Positions 1-9,478 of a stretch of DNA of 64,000 nt are shown here, one piece after another. Numbering within the stretch: the first letter of the stretch is position 1; the number at the start of each line of letters is the position of its first letter. The DNA is from CAVTWH01 sp963794685 (GTDB lineage: Bacteria > Actinomycetota > Actinomycetes > Mycobacteriales > Micromonosporaceae). Under the pieces are notes generated by a model. That model did not search any database. It was not told where the DNA came from and saw nothing but the letters and a program-made list of their open reading frames with translations. The stretch is from contig CAWCFK010000010.1 in assembly GCA_963794685.1 (NCBI GenBank), positions 868,001-932,000 on the forward strand, written 5' to 3'. The position numbers and the translations under genes are program-made.

Positions 1-540
1 AGCGCCGTGGGCAGCACGTTCAGGACCTCCTGAGGGTTCGGACCCGGGCCGTGGATGAGGGCCGAAAGCACGGCGAGTTCGGGGCTGCGCTCGGCCGTCG
101 CCACGTCTGTCACCCGGGGTGCCCGGTCGGTACACCACACCAGCGGGGTGAGCACCATTCCCGGGTAGCCGACCGGGACCGGTTTGGCGCACCACCGCGC
201 CACCCTCGGTTTGTGGCACACCACCAGCAGGGCGACCGGGCAGCCGAGCCGGGCGTAGAGGGTGGCCACGTAGGCCGGCCAGCTACGCCGTTTGCGCACG
301 TCGGTACGCAACTGGACCTCGACCACCACCGCCCACACCGGCTTGGTGTTGACGGTCAGCTTGACCACGGCATCCGCCCGGTACTCGGTGGGGGCCACGT
401 CGGACAACTCGGCGGAGGTCAGCTCGACGTGCTGGAAGGCCGGCAAGGGGGCACCGAGCGCGCCGCCGAGAAGGTCGGCGGCCAACTCCGGGCGCTCCCG
501 GAACATCTCGACGAGCATCTCGTGTAATGAGGAGGGCATG
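1..540 (-). CDS. Conserved actinobacterial protein, PD-(D/E)XK nuclease-like (3' end cut by window)
   Basis: The reverse strand reads from ATG at 540 without a stop to base 1, giving at least 180 residues beginning MPSSLHEMLVEMFRERPELA. It resembles a widespread actinobacterial family of unknown function that usually begins almost identically and is around 300 residues long. A D at about residue 56 (in YRADAVV) followed by E-V-Q at 74-76 inside hydrophobic strands looks like the D...E-x-Q core of PD-(D/E)XK nucleases, the fold used by Rpn-type proteins. That assignment is an inference from pattern. The C-terminus is outside the window. The gene ends about 67 bp downstream of the acyl-CoA dehydrogenase stop and is transcribed in the same direction. 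Confidence 0.7.
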
Positions 541-606
541 GCGGCGAAGCTAGCGGGAATCGAGCGCCGCGCGCTGCCCGCAACCGCCCCCGGAGGGCGT
601 CAGGCG

Positions 607-1774
607 CTAGGCGGGTACGCCTTTGAGCAGTTGGCGGGCCATCACGATGCGCTGGACCTGGTTCGTGCCCTCGTAGATCTGGGTGATCTTGGCGTCGCGC
701 ATCATCCGCTCGACCGGGTAGTCCCGGGTGTAGCCGTACCCGCCGAGCAGCTGCACCGCGTCGGTGGTGATCTCCATCGCGGCGTCCGAGGCGAAGCACT
801 TCGCGGCCGCGCCGAAGTAGGTCAGGTCGGCGTCGCCGCGCTCGGACTGGCCGCCGCCGCGTAGGTCAGCTGGCGGGCCGCCTCCAGCTTCATGCCCATG
901 TCGGCGAGCATGAACTGGATGCCCTGGAACTCGGCGACCGGCTTGCCGAACTGGCGGCGCTCCTGCACGTAGCCCATGGCGAAGTCGAGCGCGCCCTGGG
1001 CGATGCCGACGGCCTGGGCGGCGATCGTGACCCGGGTGTGGTCGAGCGTGCGCATCGCGGTGCGCGAAGCCGGTGCCCGGGCTCGCCGATCATCCGGTCG
1101 GCCGGGATGCGGACGTTGTCGAGGTAGACCTCGCGGGTCGGCGAGCCCTTGATGCCGAGCTTCTTCTCGGGTGCGCCGAAGCTCACCCCGGCGTCGGCCT
1201 TCTCGACCACGAAGGCGGAGATGCCGCGGGCGCCGACGCCCGGCTCGGTGACCGCGAACACGGTGTAGTACTCGGAGACCCCGGCGTTGGTGATCCACCG
1301 TTTGCGCCGTTGAGCACGTAGTCGTCGCCGTCGCGCTCGGCGCGGGTCTTCATGGCGGCGGCGTCGCTGCCGGCGTCCGGCTTCGGACAGGCAGTAGGAG
1401 AACATCGCCTCGCCGCTGGCGACCGGCGGCAGGTACCGCTGCTTGAGGTCGGCCGAGCCGGCCAGCAGCAGCGGCATCGTGCCGAGCTTGTTCACCGCCG
1501 GGATCAGCGAGGACGACGCGCAGGCCCGGGCGACCTCCTCGATCACGATCGCGGTGGCGAGCGCGTCGGCGCCGGCGCCGCCGTACTCGACGGGGATGTG
1601 CGGGGCGTGGAAGTCGGCGGCGCGCAGCGCGTCGTAGGAGGCCTGCGGGAACTCGCTGTGCTCGTCGGCGGCGGCGGCGTTCGGGGCCACCTTGCCGTCG
1701 CACACCGCCCGCACCGCCTCCCGGATCGCCTCGTGCTCCTCGGGCAGCTGGTACACGTCGAAGTCGCCGCTCAT
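607..1774 (-). CDS. Acyl-CoA dehydrogenase (composite, several frameshifts)
   Basis: FAD-dependent acyl-CoA dehydrogenase of fatty-acid or branched-chain acyl-CoA oxidation. ATG at 1774 follows a GGAGAG site; the protein begins MSGDFDVYQLPEEHEAIREA and would be about 385 residues, normal for the family. Recognisable blocks are FSYCLSE (FAD/substrate region), KRWITNAG, GIKGSPTREVYLDNVRIPADRMIGEPG, RRQFGKPVAEFQGIQFMLADM and the C-terminal TNQVQRIVMARQLLKGVPA before the stop at 607. The reading frame breaks at about 1382 (extra base), 1310 (missing base), 1078 and 1063 (two extra bases) and 862 (missing base). Each break restores perfectly conserved sequence in another frame, so these look like sequencing indels rather than decay. 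Neighbourhood with ugd and purEK matches the conserved order in Streptomyces. A TetR-type palindrome lies upstream. Confidence 0.85.
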
Positions 1775-1838
1775 CACACTCTCCACTCGCCGGTCACCGG
1801 ATCACGCGAGCCTGTCGCCGGGTCACGCGACGGCTATC

Positions 1839-1852
1839 TTACCGATCGGTAA
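1839..1852. promoter_or_regulatory. 14-bp perfect palindrome, TetR-type operator candidate
   Basis: TTACCGATCGGTAA is a perfect 14-bp inverted repeat 65 bp upstream of the acyl-CoA dehydrogenase start and 225 bp upstream of ugd. Its size and symmetry suit TetR-family regulators that commonly control acyl-CoA dehydrogenase genes. No regulator gene is seen next to it, so the binding protein is unknown. An imperfect 17-bp direct repeat (about 1792-1830, containing two TCACGCGA copies) lies between it and the dehydrogenase start. The rest of the 300-bp gap shows nothing else clear. Confidence 0.45.
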
Positions 1853-2076
1853 CCGGGATGAGCGCTGCGATGTCCGCCACCCCTGGGGCGAGCGACTCGG
1901 TCCGAGGTCTGCCACCCTGACCTGACCGGTAGGCTCGGCACCGCCCGGGAGCGGACACGACGTGCCGGTACCGACGGGTACCCTGTACTCCGCACGATGC
2001 CCGGCGCCGTCCGGGCCGCCCAGCGCCCACCCCCAGCTGGACGTCGATCGAGAATCCCTGCGAGCGGAGAGCAAGC

Positions 2077-3520
2077 GTGACCATCGCGTACCCGAGCAAC
2101 CAGCCTCTGAAGCCCCCGGCGCTGGTTACCCCGCCGTCCGGCGCGGCCCGGCCCCGGCTGACCTTCCTCGGCACCGGCTACCTCGGCGCGACCTACGCGA
2201 TCTGCTTCGCCGAGCTGGGCTACGAGGTGCTCGGCGTCGACGTCGACGCCGCCAAGATCGCCAAGCTGGCCGGCGGCGAGGTGCCGTTCCACGAGCCCGG
2301 CCTGGACGAGCTGCTGCGCAAGAACCTCTCCGCCGGCCGGCTGCGCTTCTCCACCGACTACGCCGAGGCGGCCGAGTTCGGCGACGTGCACTTCATCTGC
2401 GTGGGCACCCCGCAGCGCGCCGACGGCATGGCCGCCGACCTCAGCTACGTCGAGAGCGCGGTCACCAACCTGGCGCCGCACCTGACCCGCAAGGCGCTGA
2501 TCGTCGGCAAGTCGACCGTGCCGGTCGGCACCGCCGAGTGGGTCGAGCAGCTGGTCGCCCGGCACGCCCCGGCGGGCCTCGGCGTCGAGGTGGCCTGGAG
2601 CCCCGAGTTCCTGCAGGAGGGCGTCGCGGTCGAGGACGTGCTGCGGCCCAACCGGGTGATCTTCGGCGTGAAGTCCGAGTGGGCGCATCGACATGCTGCT
2701 ACGCCGCCCACAAGGGCATCTTCGACCTGGCCGCCACCGAGGACCGCGAGGTCCCGGTCGTGGTCACCGACTTCGCCACCGCCGAGCTGGTCAAGGTCGC
2801 CGCGAACGCGTTCCTGGCCACCAAGATCTCGTTCATCAACGCGATGGCCGAGGTCTGCGAGGCGGCCGGCGCCGACGTGACCCAGCTCGCCCGCTCGATC
2901 GGCTACGACGCCCGGATCGGCAACAAGTTCCTCCGCGCCGGCATCGGCTTCGGCGGCGGCTGCCTGCCCAAGGACATCCGCGCGTTCCAGGCCCGGGCCC
3001 AGGAGCTGGGCGTCGGCGAGGCGCTGCGCTTCCTGCACGAGGTCGACCTGATCAACCAGCGCCGCCGCAACCGGGTCGTCAAGCTCGCCGCCGAGCTGCT
3101 CGGCCGGGCGTCCGGCCCGGCCGGCCCGGACCTCGCCGGTGCCCGGATCGCCGTGCTCGGCGCGACCTTCAAGCCCAACTCCGACGACGTACGCGACTCG
3201 CCGGCCCTGGCGGTGGCCCGCAAGCTGGCCCGGGCCGGCGCCGAGGTCACCGTGTACGACCCGGAGGGGATGGCCAACGCCGAGCGCGAGCTGCCCGACG
3301 TCACCTACGCCAAGACGCTGACCGACGCGGTCACCGGCGCCGACCTGGTCTGCGTGCTGACCGAGTGGGACGAGTTCCGCAACGCCGACCCGGCACGCTG
3401 GGCGACCTGGTCGCCGGCAAGCGCGTCATCGACGGCCGGAACTGCCTGGACCGGCAGGTCTGGGAGCGGGCCGGCTGGGCGTACCGCGGCATGGGCCGCC
3501 CGGTCACCCCGACCGACTGA
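2077..3520 (+). CDS. ugd: UDP-glucose 6-dehydrogenase (composite, two frameshifts)
   Basis: Oxidises UDP-glucose to UDP-glucuronate with NAD, a precursor for surface polysaccharides. GTG at 2077 follows GGAGA at 2066-2070. The N-terminal Rossmann motif LGTGYLG is at residues 31-37, then KSTVPVGT and SPEFLQEG. The catalytic cysteine lies in GFGGGCLPKD, followed by the C-terminal NAD/sugar domain with GATFKPNSDDVRDSPA and the terminal YRGMGRPVTPTD. The whole protein would be about 480 residues. The frame breaks near 2683-2700 (small indel after GVKSEWA) and near 3390 (one base missing after NADPA), while the conserved sequence continues through both, so sequencing error is likely. It sits next to an acyl-CoA dehydrogenase as in Streptomyces. 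It could feed the glycan locus at 15-26 kb (inference). Confidence 0.88.
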
Positions 3521-3554
3521 CCGCGCGGGCGCACCGCCGCCGCCGAGAAACCAC

Positions 3555-3597
3555 GACCGCCCCGGTCGCGCCAGCGCGCGGCCGGGGTGGTCTTTTG
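3555..3597 (+). terminator. Rho-independent-like terminator after ugd
   Basis: An 11-bp stem (3555-3565 with 3582-3592, one G-T pair) with a GC-rich loop is followed directly by TCTTTTG. It lies 35 bp after the ugd stop and before the large membrane protein. Confidence 0.7.
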
Positions 3598-3650
3598 CGT
3601 CGACACCCGGCCGACCACTAGTCAGCGGGGCGGGTGAACCGGCATCCTTC

Positions 3651-6600
3651 ATGGAGAACCAGACAATCGGCGCTGGCGGAGCTCGCCGGCAGGAACACAC
3701 CGCCCCGGTACGACTGGCAGGAAAGGCAGCCCACGCGTTGGTCCGGTACCCCTGCACGAACTGCGGCGAGCAGGCCGATTCGGTCAGCGGATGCCCATCG
3801 TGCGGACGCACCCCGCCGCAGGAGCTGGCCGCCCTCGAACTCGACATCACCAGCATGCAGGCCAACTACCGCAAGGCCACCGAGCAGCGCACCCTGCTGT
3901 TCAAGCGGATCTCCGCCGCGCTGACCCGGTACACCCTGCTCAAGGAGGAGATCGCGCAGGCCGCCCGGCGCGGGGTGTTCCAGCGGACGACCAAGGGCGG
4001 GCAGCCGGGACCGGCGGCAAACGCGGTGCCCCGGCACCCGGGTTCGTACGCCAAGGGCGATGCCGGCGACAGCCAGCAGTCCGGCGCACCGGCCGGCAGC
4101 AACGCGCGGGCCGGGACGGTGCCGCCGATCCAGCGCCCGGCCCCGGCCGACGACGGCGCCGCCGAGCAGACCACCGGCGCGGCGGCCGGCCCGACGAAGA
4201 GCGCCGGCGGCACCCGGCACGGCACGGCACGCACCGGCAGCCCGCGCCGCGGCGCCGCACGCGCCGGCAGCCCACGCCGGGGCAAGCCCGCGCCCCCGCA
4301 CGGGCACGGGCCGGAGACCTCCAGCAAGTCCACCCAGAACTACCTGCTGGTACTCGGCGCGCTGCTGCTCGCCGTCTCCTCCTTCGTGCTCACCGGTTAC
4401 CTGCTGCCGGTGATCGGGGCGGGCGGCCGGGCGCTGATCTTCCTGCTGCTCACCGTGGCGGCGCTGGCCGCGCCCCGGCAGATCGCCAAGCAGGGGCTGA
4501 TCTCCACGGCCGAGACGGTGGCCACCGTCGGTCTGATCTTCGTGCTGGTGGACGGGTACAACGTCTGGTCGGCCGGCTGGCTGCGCGGCACCGGGCTGAC
4601 CGCGGCCGCGTACGCCGGCCTGGTCTGCCTGGCCGCGGCCGGAATCGCCGCCGCGTACCGCACGATCATCCACCTGTTCGCCCCGAAGTTCGCGGCCGTG
4701 CTGCTGGTACAGCCGGTGATGCCGCTGCTCGGCTTCTCGATCATCCACGGCATCTCCGCCTGGGCCACCGTCTTCGCGGCCGTCGCCGCCGCCAACCTCG
4801 CCCTCGCCCTGGTCCTCAACGGCCTACGCGGCCACGGCCCCGGGCTGGTCGCCTGGGCGCTGGCCGGCCCCCGGCAGCCGGTGCTGACCCGGCAGACGCC
4901 CTACCTGGTGGATGCCGTGTGGGCACTGCACGGGCTCGGCGTGCTGGTCGGGGTGGCCTGCGCGGTGGTCGCGCTCGGTCGCGCGGACGACACCACCAGC
5001 GCGCTCGGTGGCGCCGCCGCGCTGCTGATCGCCGCGGTGGTCGGGATGGGCGGGGCGCTGCTGCTACGCCGGCCGCCACTGCCGGATGTCGGGGTGGCGC
5101 TGGCGACGCTCGCGGTGATCGGCGCGGTCGGCCGGGTGGCCGCCGTGGTCGCGCCCGGTCGGGGGCTGCTCACCGCGGCCCTCGCGGTGCTCGGCGCCGC
5201 GGTCGCGCTGCGGCTGCTCGGCATCACCGCGCCGGTACCCGGGGGGCCGGCCGGCGCCCTGACGCCGGGGGGCCCGGCCGGCGCCGCCGAGGCGGCCTAC
5301 TCCGGCCGGGCCGGGGCCCGCTGGGCGTGCCTGGCCGGGTCGGTCGCGGTGGGTGTGCTGGTACTGCTGGCCGGCCTGAATTCGATCATCACGCCGGTAC
5401 GGGCGTCGCTGCCCGCGTGGCACGGCGACCTCAGCCGGTACCCGGCCCGGGTGGCCGAGTCGGCGGGCAACCACGGCGCGTCGCTCTGTCTGGCGGCACT
5501 GGTGCTCGCCGCCGCCGCGGTGCTGTTCGCGCCGCGGGACCGGGGCGACGCCGTCACCGCGTGCCTGGGCCTGGCGGTCCTGCTCGCCCCGGCCGGCTTC
5601 GGCCTGCCGTGGGCGTTCGCGCCGCTGTTCGGCACGCTGGCGGCGCTGGTGGCCGGCGGGTACGCCCTCGCCGCCAAGCACCCCCGTTCGGCCGCGGTCC
5701 GGGCCGGCACGGCACTGGTCGTCGGCGGCTTCGCGGCCGCAACGGCGCTGGCCCATCCCGGCCCGGCCGCCTTGACCCTGCTGGTCATCGCGATCGGCGG
5801 CGCGGTCATCGGCAGCGCGCCCCGGCTCTCCCGGTTCACGGGTGACGATCGGGACACCATCGTCGACCCGCAGATCGACCGGGCCCGCGCACTGCGCCAG
5901 GTCGAGTTGATCCGGGCCAACGCGATCGCCGGGGACCTGGCGCTGGGCGGCGCCGCGTTCGCGCTGCCGGGCGCGGTCGCCTCGGCCATTGCCGCACTGG
6001 CCCCGCTGGTGGTCGGGGCCGGTCCCATCCTGGCCGCCACCTACCTGGCGGTCGCCGGCACGCTCTGCGCCACCGCGCTGGCCCAGGTGGCCGCCGAGCG
6101 GGAACGGGCCGCCGGCGGGCACCAGGTGGAGACCTCGACGGGGTGGCTGGTGCCGCTCGGCGCGACCCTCGGCGCGGCCGTCCTGGCCATCGTCACCCTG
6201 CGCACCCCGACCGGCACCCTGGACCGGGGGGTGGCGCTGCTGCTCCTGTTGGCCGGCTCGATCGTGCTGTTCTCCCGCTGGCTCTTCGGTGACCGGCTGG
6301 CCGCCGCCGCAGCGGCAGAGCCCCCGGCCGACGGCGACCCGGTGCCACCGCTGTCCCCCGGAGACCGGCAGCCGCGGTCGGGCGGGGTGCTCGGCGCGCT
6401 GAGCGCCTCCGACATCTCGGCGATCGTGGTCACCACCGCCGCCATCGCCGCCGTCACCCGGGTCGGTGCCCTGATCGTCCCCCGGTACGCGCTGGCCAGC
6501 GCAGCCGTCGTGGTGCTCGCCGTGGCCATCGGCATCCGCGGCATCCCGGCGAACTGGCGACGCGGTCCGGTGATCGGCGCGGCGGTGGTGGCCACCCTGG

Positions 6601-8945
6601 TCGGTCTGATCGCCGGAGTGACCGCTGTCCGCGCCGGCATCGAGGTCATCAAGGCCACCCGGCCGCTCTGGCACACCGACCTGACCAACTGGTACGCGCA
6701 CATCTCGGACGGCTACGCCGGTCAGGTCCCGGCCACCCTGCTGCTGCTCGCGGCGGCAGCGGCGATCGGGCTGCCCCGACCGTGGTCACAGGAGGGCGTG
6801 GCGGCCGGCGTCGGCCTCGCCGTCCTGGCCGCACCGGCCTGTCTGGGGCTGGCCTGGTGGACCCCGATCGGCCTGAGTGGGCTGGCCGCCACCGTCTTCG
6901 GCATCGCGGCGGCGACCACCCGGGACGCGCGGGCGGCGTGGGTACGGTTCGGGGTTGCCGCAGTGCTGTTCGCCGACACGGTGGCGGCGAGCCTGGTGTC
7001 ACCGTCCACCACCACCGCGACACTGTTCGGGGCGGCCGCAATCAACGCGGCGGTCGCCGGCACGGCCATGGTCACCCGGCGGCGGATCGCGGTGGTGAAG
7101 GTGCCGCCACAGCACCTGCTGCTGATCGGCGGCGGGGCGCTGGCCGCCGCGGTGCTCACCGTGCCGGCCGCGTTCGGCTGCCTGGCCGCCAGCCGGGGCG
7201 CCGGTACCGCGACGGTGCTCACGGCGGCCCTGGCCGGCCTGTGCATCGCCTTCGCGGCGGCGGCCACGGCCTGCTCCGACGACGCCGCGATGATGCTCTA
7301 CACCACGATCGCGGTGGCCACCGGCGGCACCGTCATCGCGATCGGCACCCTGCGCGACGGGCACCTGCCGGTGGAGGTGTACGCCGCGGCGGCGACGCTG
7401 CTGGTGGTGCTCAGCGAACTGCTGCGCTCGGCGGTGCTGGCCAAACAGGAGTGGCGGGTGGCCACCCGGCCGCGGGCCGGCGACCGGGCGGCCACGGCTA
7501 CCGGCCGGCGGCCACCCCGCCCCGGCTACACCGTGCTGGTGGCGGCCGGGCCGGCGACGGTGCTCGCGGTGGCCTGGCTCGCGCCACGGATCCTCGCCGC
7601 GCTGTTCGGCCCGTACCAGCAACTCAACGACGTCTGGCCGGACCAGCCCCCGGTCACCGCCGCGGACGGCCTGGGCGACCTGGCCGGCTGGGCCGGCGAC
7701 GGCAACGCCGTGGTGGCCGCGCTGCTGCTGACCATCGCAGCGGCGCTCGGCACGGTCGGCTTTGGCGGCACCGACCGGCAGATCGTCGAGCGTGCGGTGG
7801 CCGTGGTCATCCCGTGCGCCGCGATCACCCTGCTGATCGCACCGGCCGCGCTCGGCCTGCCGTGGGCCGCGCAGCCGCTGGCCGCCCTGCTGGTCGCGGC
7901 GCTGTGCGGGCTGGGCGTGGCGCTCACCCGGGCACCGGCCCGACTCTCCTCGCCGCTGCGTGACCCGCGCCGGATCGTGGTGCTGACCTGTGTGCTGGCC
8001 GGCGCCGCCGGCCTCGCCGGGGCGCTGGGTACCCAGGGCATGACGATGGTCAGCCTGGCCGTCACCGCCGGTTGCGGACTGCTCGCCGGGCTGCGCGGGC
8101 GGGACGCCACGGCGCGGATCGTGGGCTGGCTGGTCACCGGGGCCGGGGGGCTGCTGCTGGCGCTGGTGATCGGCCGGGTCGCGCTGCTGCCGGTGTACCA
8201 GTCGGCATTCCTGGTCGGGGCGGTCGCGGCCGGGCTGCTGGTCCTCGCCGCGGTGGTGCCCCGGTTGCGCCGACGCAGCGCCTCAGCCGAGTCGATGACG
8301 GTGGAGGCCACCGCGTACGCGGGCGCGCTGTTCGCGCTGCTGCTGGCCAGCCGCTCGCAGCCGTACCTGGCGACGTTCTGCCTGTGCTGGGGCGTGGTGC
8401 TCGGGGTGGCGGCGCGGCGGCCGGGCCGGTCGGTGCTCTACCGGCGGGCGCTGATCTGGTTCGCGGTCGGGCACGAGGTGATCGCCTGGTGGCTGTTCGC
8501 GCACCTGGGCGGGGTACACGCGGTCGAGGGCTACAGCCTCGCGGTGGCGGCCGGCGCGCTGGTCATCGGCTGGCTGGAGACCCGCCGCCGGCCCGACCTG
8601 TCGAGCTGGTCGGCGTACGGCTTCGCGCTGGTGGCGGCCTTCCTGCCCAGCCTCGCCGTGCTGATCAGCGGCGACGCCGACCCGTGGCGGCGGGCGCTGC
8701 TGATCCTGGGCTCGGCGGCCACCGTGGCCCTCGGCGCCACCCGCCGTCAGCAGGCTCCACTGGTGATCGGTGGCGTCGCCCTGGTCATCGCGGCCCTGTA
8801 CGAGCTGGCCGTATTCTCCACCGCCGCGCTGCTCGGCGCTGTCCTGGCGATCACCGCCGTGGTGCTGGTCGGCCTGGGCGCGAGCACCGAGCAACGCCGC
8901 CGCCGGGCCGAAGCCCTGCGCGGCGCCTGGGGCAAACTCCGCTGA
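3651..8945 (+). CDS. Giant polytopic membrane protein with N-terminal zinc ribbon (SCO7613 C-terminal-like)
   Basis: A 1764-residue protein of unknown function. Residues 35-51 hold a CxxC...CxxC zinc ribbon (CTNCG, CPSC), followed by a charged helix (about 57-105), a Pro/Ala/Arg-rich linker (about 115-225), and then Ala/Leu/Val-rich membrane segments to the end (more than 30 predicted by eye). A module consisting of a Trp-containing loop, a hydrophobic pair and a G-L-P/A-W helix recurs at about residues 588, 1006 and 1324. The architecture fits what NCBI calls SCO7613 C-terminal domain-containing membrane proteins (family recall, not searched). ATG 3651 gives the longest form, but its ribosome site is poor. 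A TTG at 3736 (just before VRYPCTNC, with AGGAAAGG upstream) would start the protein at the zinc ribbon and is a real alternative. It is convergent with purE, 44 bp away. Confidence 0.8.
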   Translation: MENQTIGAGGARRQEHTAPVRLAGKAAHALVRYPCTNCGEQADSVSGCPSCGRTPPQELAALELDITSMQANYRKATEQRTLLFKRISAALTRYTLLKEEIAQAARRGVFQRTTKGGQPGPAANAVPRHPGSYAKGDAGDSQQSGAPAGSNARAGTVPPIQRPAPADDGAAEQTTGAAAGPTKSAGGTRHGTARTGSPRRGAARAGSPRRGKPAPPHGHGPETSSKSTQNYLLVLGALLLAVSSFVLTGYLLPVIGAGGRALIFLLLTVAALAAPRQIAKQGLISTAETVATVGLIFVLVDGYNVWSAGWLRGTGLTAAAYAGLVCLAAAGIAAAYRTIIHLFAPKFAAVLLVQPVMPLLGFSIIHGISAWATVFAAVAAANLALALVLNGLRGHGPGLVAWALAGPRQPVLTRQTPYLVDAVWALHGLGVLVGVACAVVALGRADDTTSALGGAAALLIAAVVGMGGALLLRRPPLPDVGVALATLAVIGAVGRVAAVVAPGRGLLTAALAVLGAAVALRLLGITAPVPGGPAGALTPGGPAGAAEAAYSGRAGARWACLAGSVAVGVLVLLAGLNSIITPVRASLPAWHGDLSRYPARVAESAGNHGASLCLAALVLAAAAVLFAPRDRGDAVTACLGLAVLLAPAGFGLPWAFAPLFGTLAALVAGGYALAAKHPRSAAVRAGTALVVGGFAAATALAHPGPAALTLLVIAIGGAVIGSAPRLSRFTGDDRDTIVDPQIDRARALRQVELIRANAIAGDLALGGAAFALPGAVASAIAALAPLVVGAGPILAATYLAVAGTLCATALAQVAAERERAAGGHQVETSTGWLVPLGATLGAAVLAIVTLRTPTGTLDRGVALLLLLAGSIVLFSRWLFGDRLAAAAAAEPPADGDPVPPLSPGDRQPRSGGVLGALSASDISAIVVTTAAIAAVTRVGALIVPRYALASAAVVVLAVAIGIRGIPANWRRGPVIGAAVVATLVGLIAGVTAVRAGIEVIKATRPLWHTDLTNWYAHISDGYAGQVPATLLLLAAAAAIGLPRPWSQEGVAAGVGLAVLAAPACLGLAWWTPIGLSGLAATVFGIAAATTRDARAAWVRFGVAAVLFADTVAASLVSPSTTTATLFGAAAINAAVAGTAMVTRRRIAVVKVPPQHLLLIGGGALAAAVLTVPAAFGCLAASRGAGTATVLTAALAGLCIAFAAAATACSDDAAMMLYTTIAVATGGTVIAIGTLRDGHLPVEVYAAAATLLVVLSELLRSAVLAKQEWRVATRPRAGDRAATATGRRPPRPGYTVLVAAGPATVLAVAWLAPRILAALFGPYQQLNDVWPDQPPVTAADGLGDLAGWAGDGNAVVAALLLTIAAALGTVGFGGTDRQIVERAVAVVIPCAAITLLIAPAALGLPWAAQPLAALLVAALCGLGVALTRAPARLSSPLRDPRRIVVLTCVLAGAAGLAGALGTQGMTMVSLAVTAGCGLLAGLRGRDATARIVGWLVTGAGGLLLALVIGRVALLPVYQSAFLVGAVAAGLLVLAAVVPRLRRRSASAESMTVEATAYAGALFALLLASRSQPYLATFCLCWGVVLGVAARRPGRSVLYRRALIWFAVGHEVIAWWLFAHLGGVHAVEGYSLAVAAGALVIGWLETRRRPDLSSWSAYGFALVAAFLPSLAVLISGDADPWRRALLILGSAATVALGATRRQQAPLVIGGVALVIAALYELAVFSTAALLGAVLAITAVVLVGLGASTEQRRRRAEALRGAWGKLR

Positions 8946-8989
8946 CCCGCGCGCCCCGGACCGACCCGCGCTGGACCCGAGAATCCCGG

Positions 8990-9478
8990 CTACAGCGAGG
9001 CGCGCAGGGTTTCTTCCTTCTCGGCCACCAGTTCCTTGAGCGAGTCCTGGTAGTCGGCCATCCTGTTGCGCAGCAACGGATCCGACGCACCGAGGATGCG
9101 CACGGCGAGCAGGCCGGCGTTGCGCGCGCCGGCCACCGAGACAGTCGCCACCGGGATGCCGGCCGGCATCTGCACGATGGAGAGCAGCGAGTCCAGCCCG
9201 TCGAGGTGCTTGAGTGGCACCGGGACCCCGATGACCGGCAGCGGGGTCACCGAGGCGACCATGCCGGGCAGGTGCGCCGCGCCACCGGCGCCGGCGATGA
9301 TCACGCGCAGTCCCCGGTCGGCGGCGGTGCTGCCGTAGGCGATCATCTTCTGCGGGGTGCGGTGCGCGGAGACCACCCCGACCTCGTACGCGATGTCGAA
9401 CTCGGCGAGCGCGTCGGCCGCGCCCTTCATCACCGACCAGTCCGAGTCGCTGCCCATGATCAGTCCGACGAGTGTCAT
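8990..9478 (-). CDS. purE: N5-carboxyaminoimidazole ribonucleotide mutase PurE
   Basis: Converts N5-CAIR to CAIR in de novo purine synthesis. The 162-residue length is typical of class I PurE. Family motifs are all visible: MGSDSDWSVM near the N-terminus, SAHRTPQKM (substrate contacts), GAGGAAHLPGMVAS and PVIGVPV. Its ATG at 9478 overlaps the purK stop in an ATGA, so the two are translationally coupled. It is the last gene of the purK-purE operon and faces the membrane-protein gene. Confidence 0.97.
   Translation of the reverse strand: MTLVGLIMGSDSDWSVMKGAADALAEFDIAYEVGVVSAHRTPQKMIAYGSTAADRGLRVIIAGAGGAAHLPGMVASVTPLPVIGVPVPLKHLDGLDSLLSIVQMPAGIPVATVSVAGARNAGLLAVRILGASDPLLRNRMADYQDSLKELVAEKEETLRASL

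Noticed and set aside
1962..3650. N-terminal extension of the giant membrane protein back into ugd
   Set aside because: The open frame merely runs through the frameshifted ugd gene; a terminator lies between at 3555-3597.
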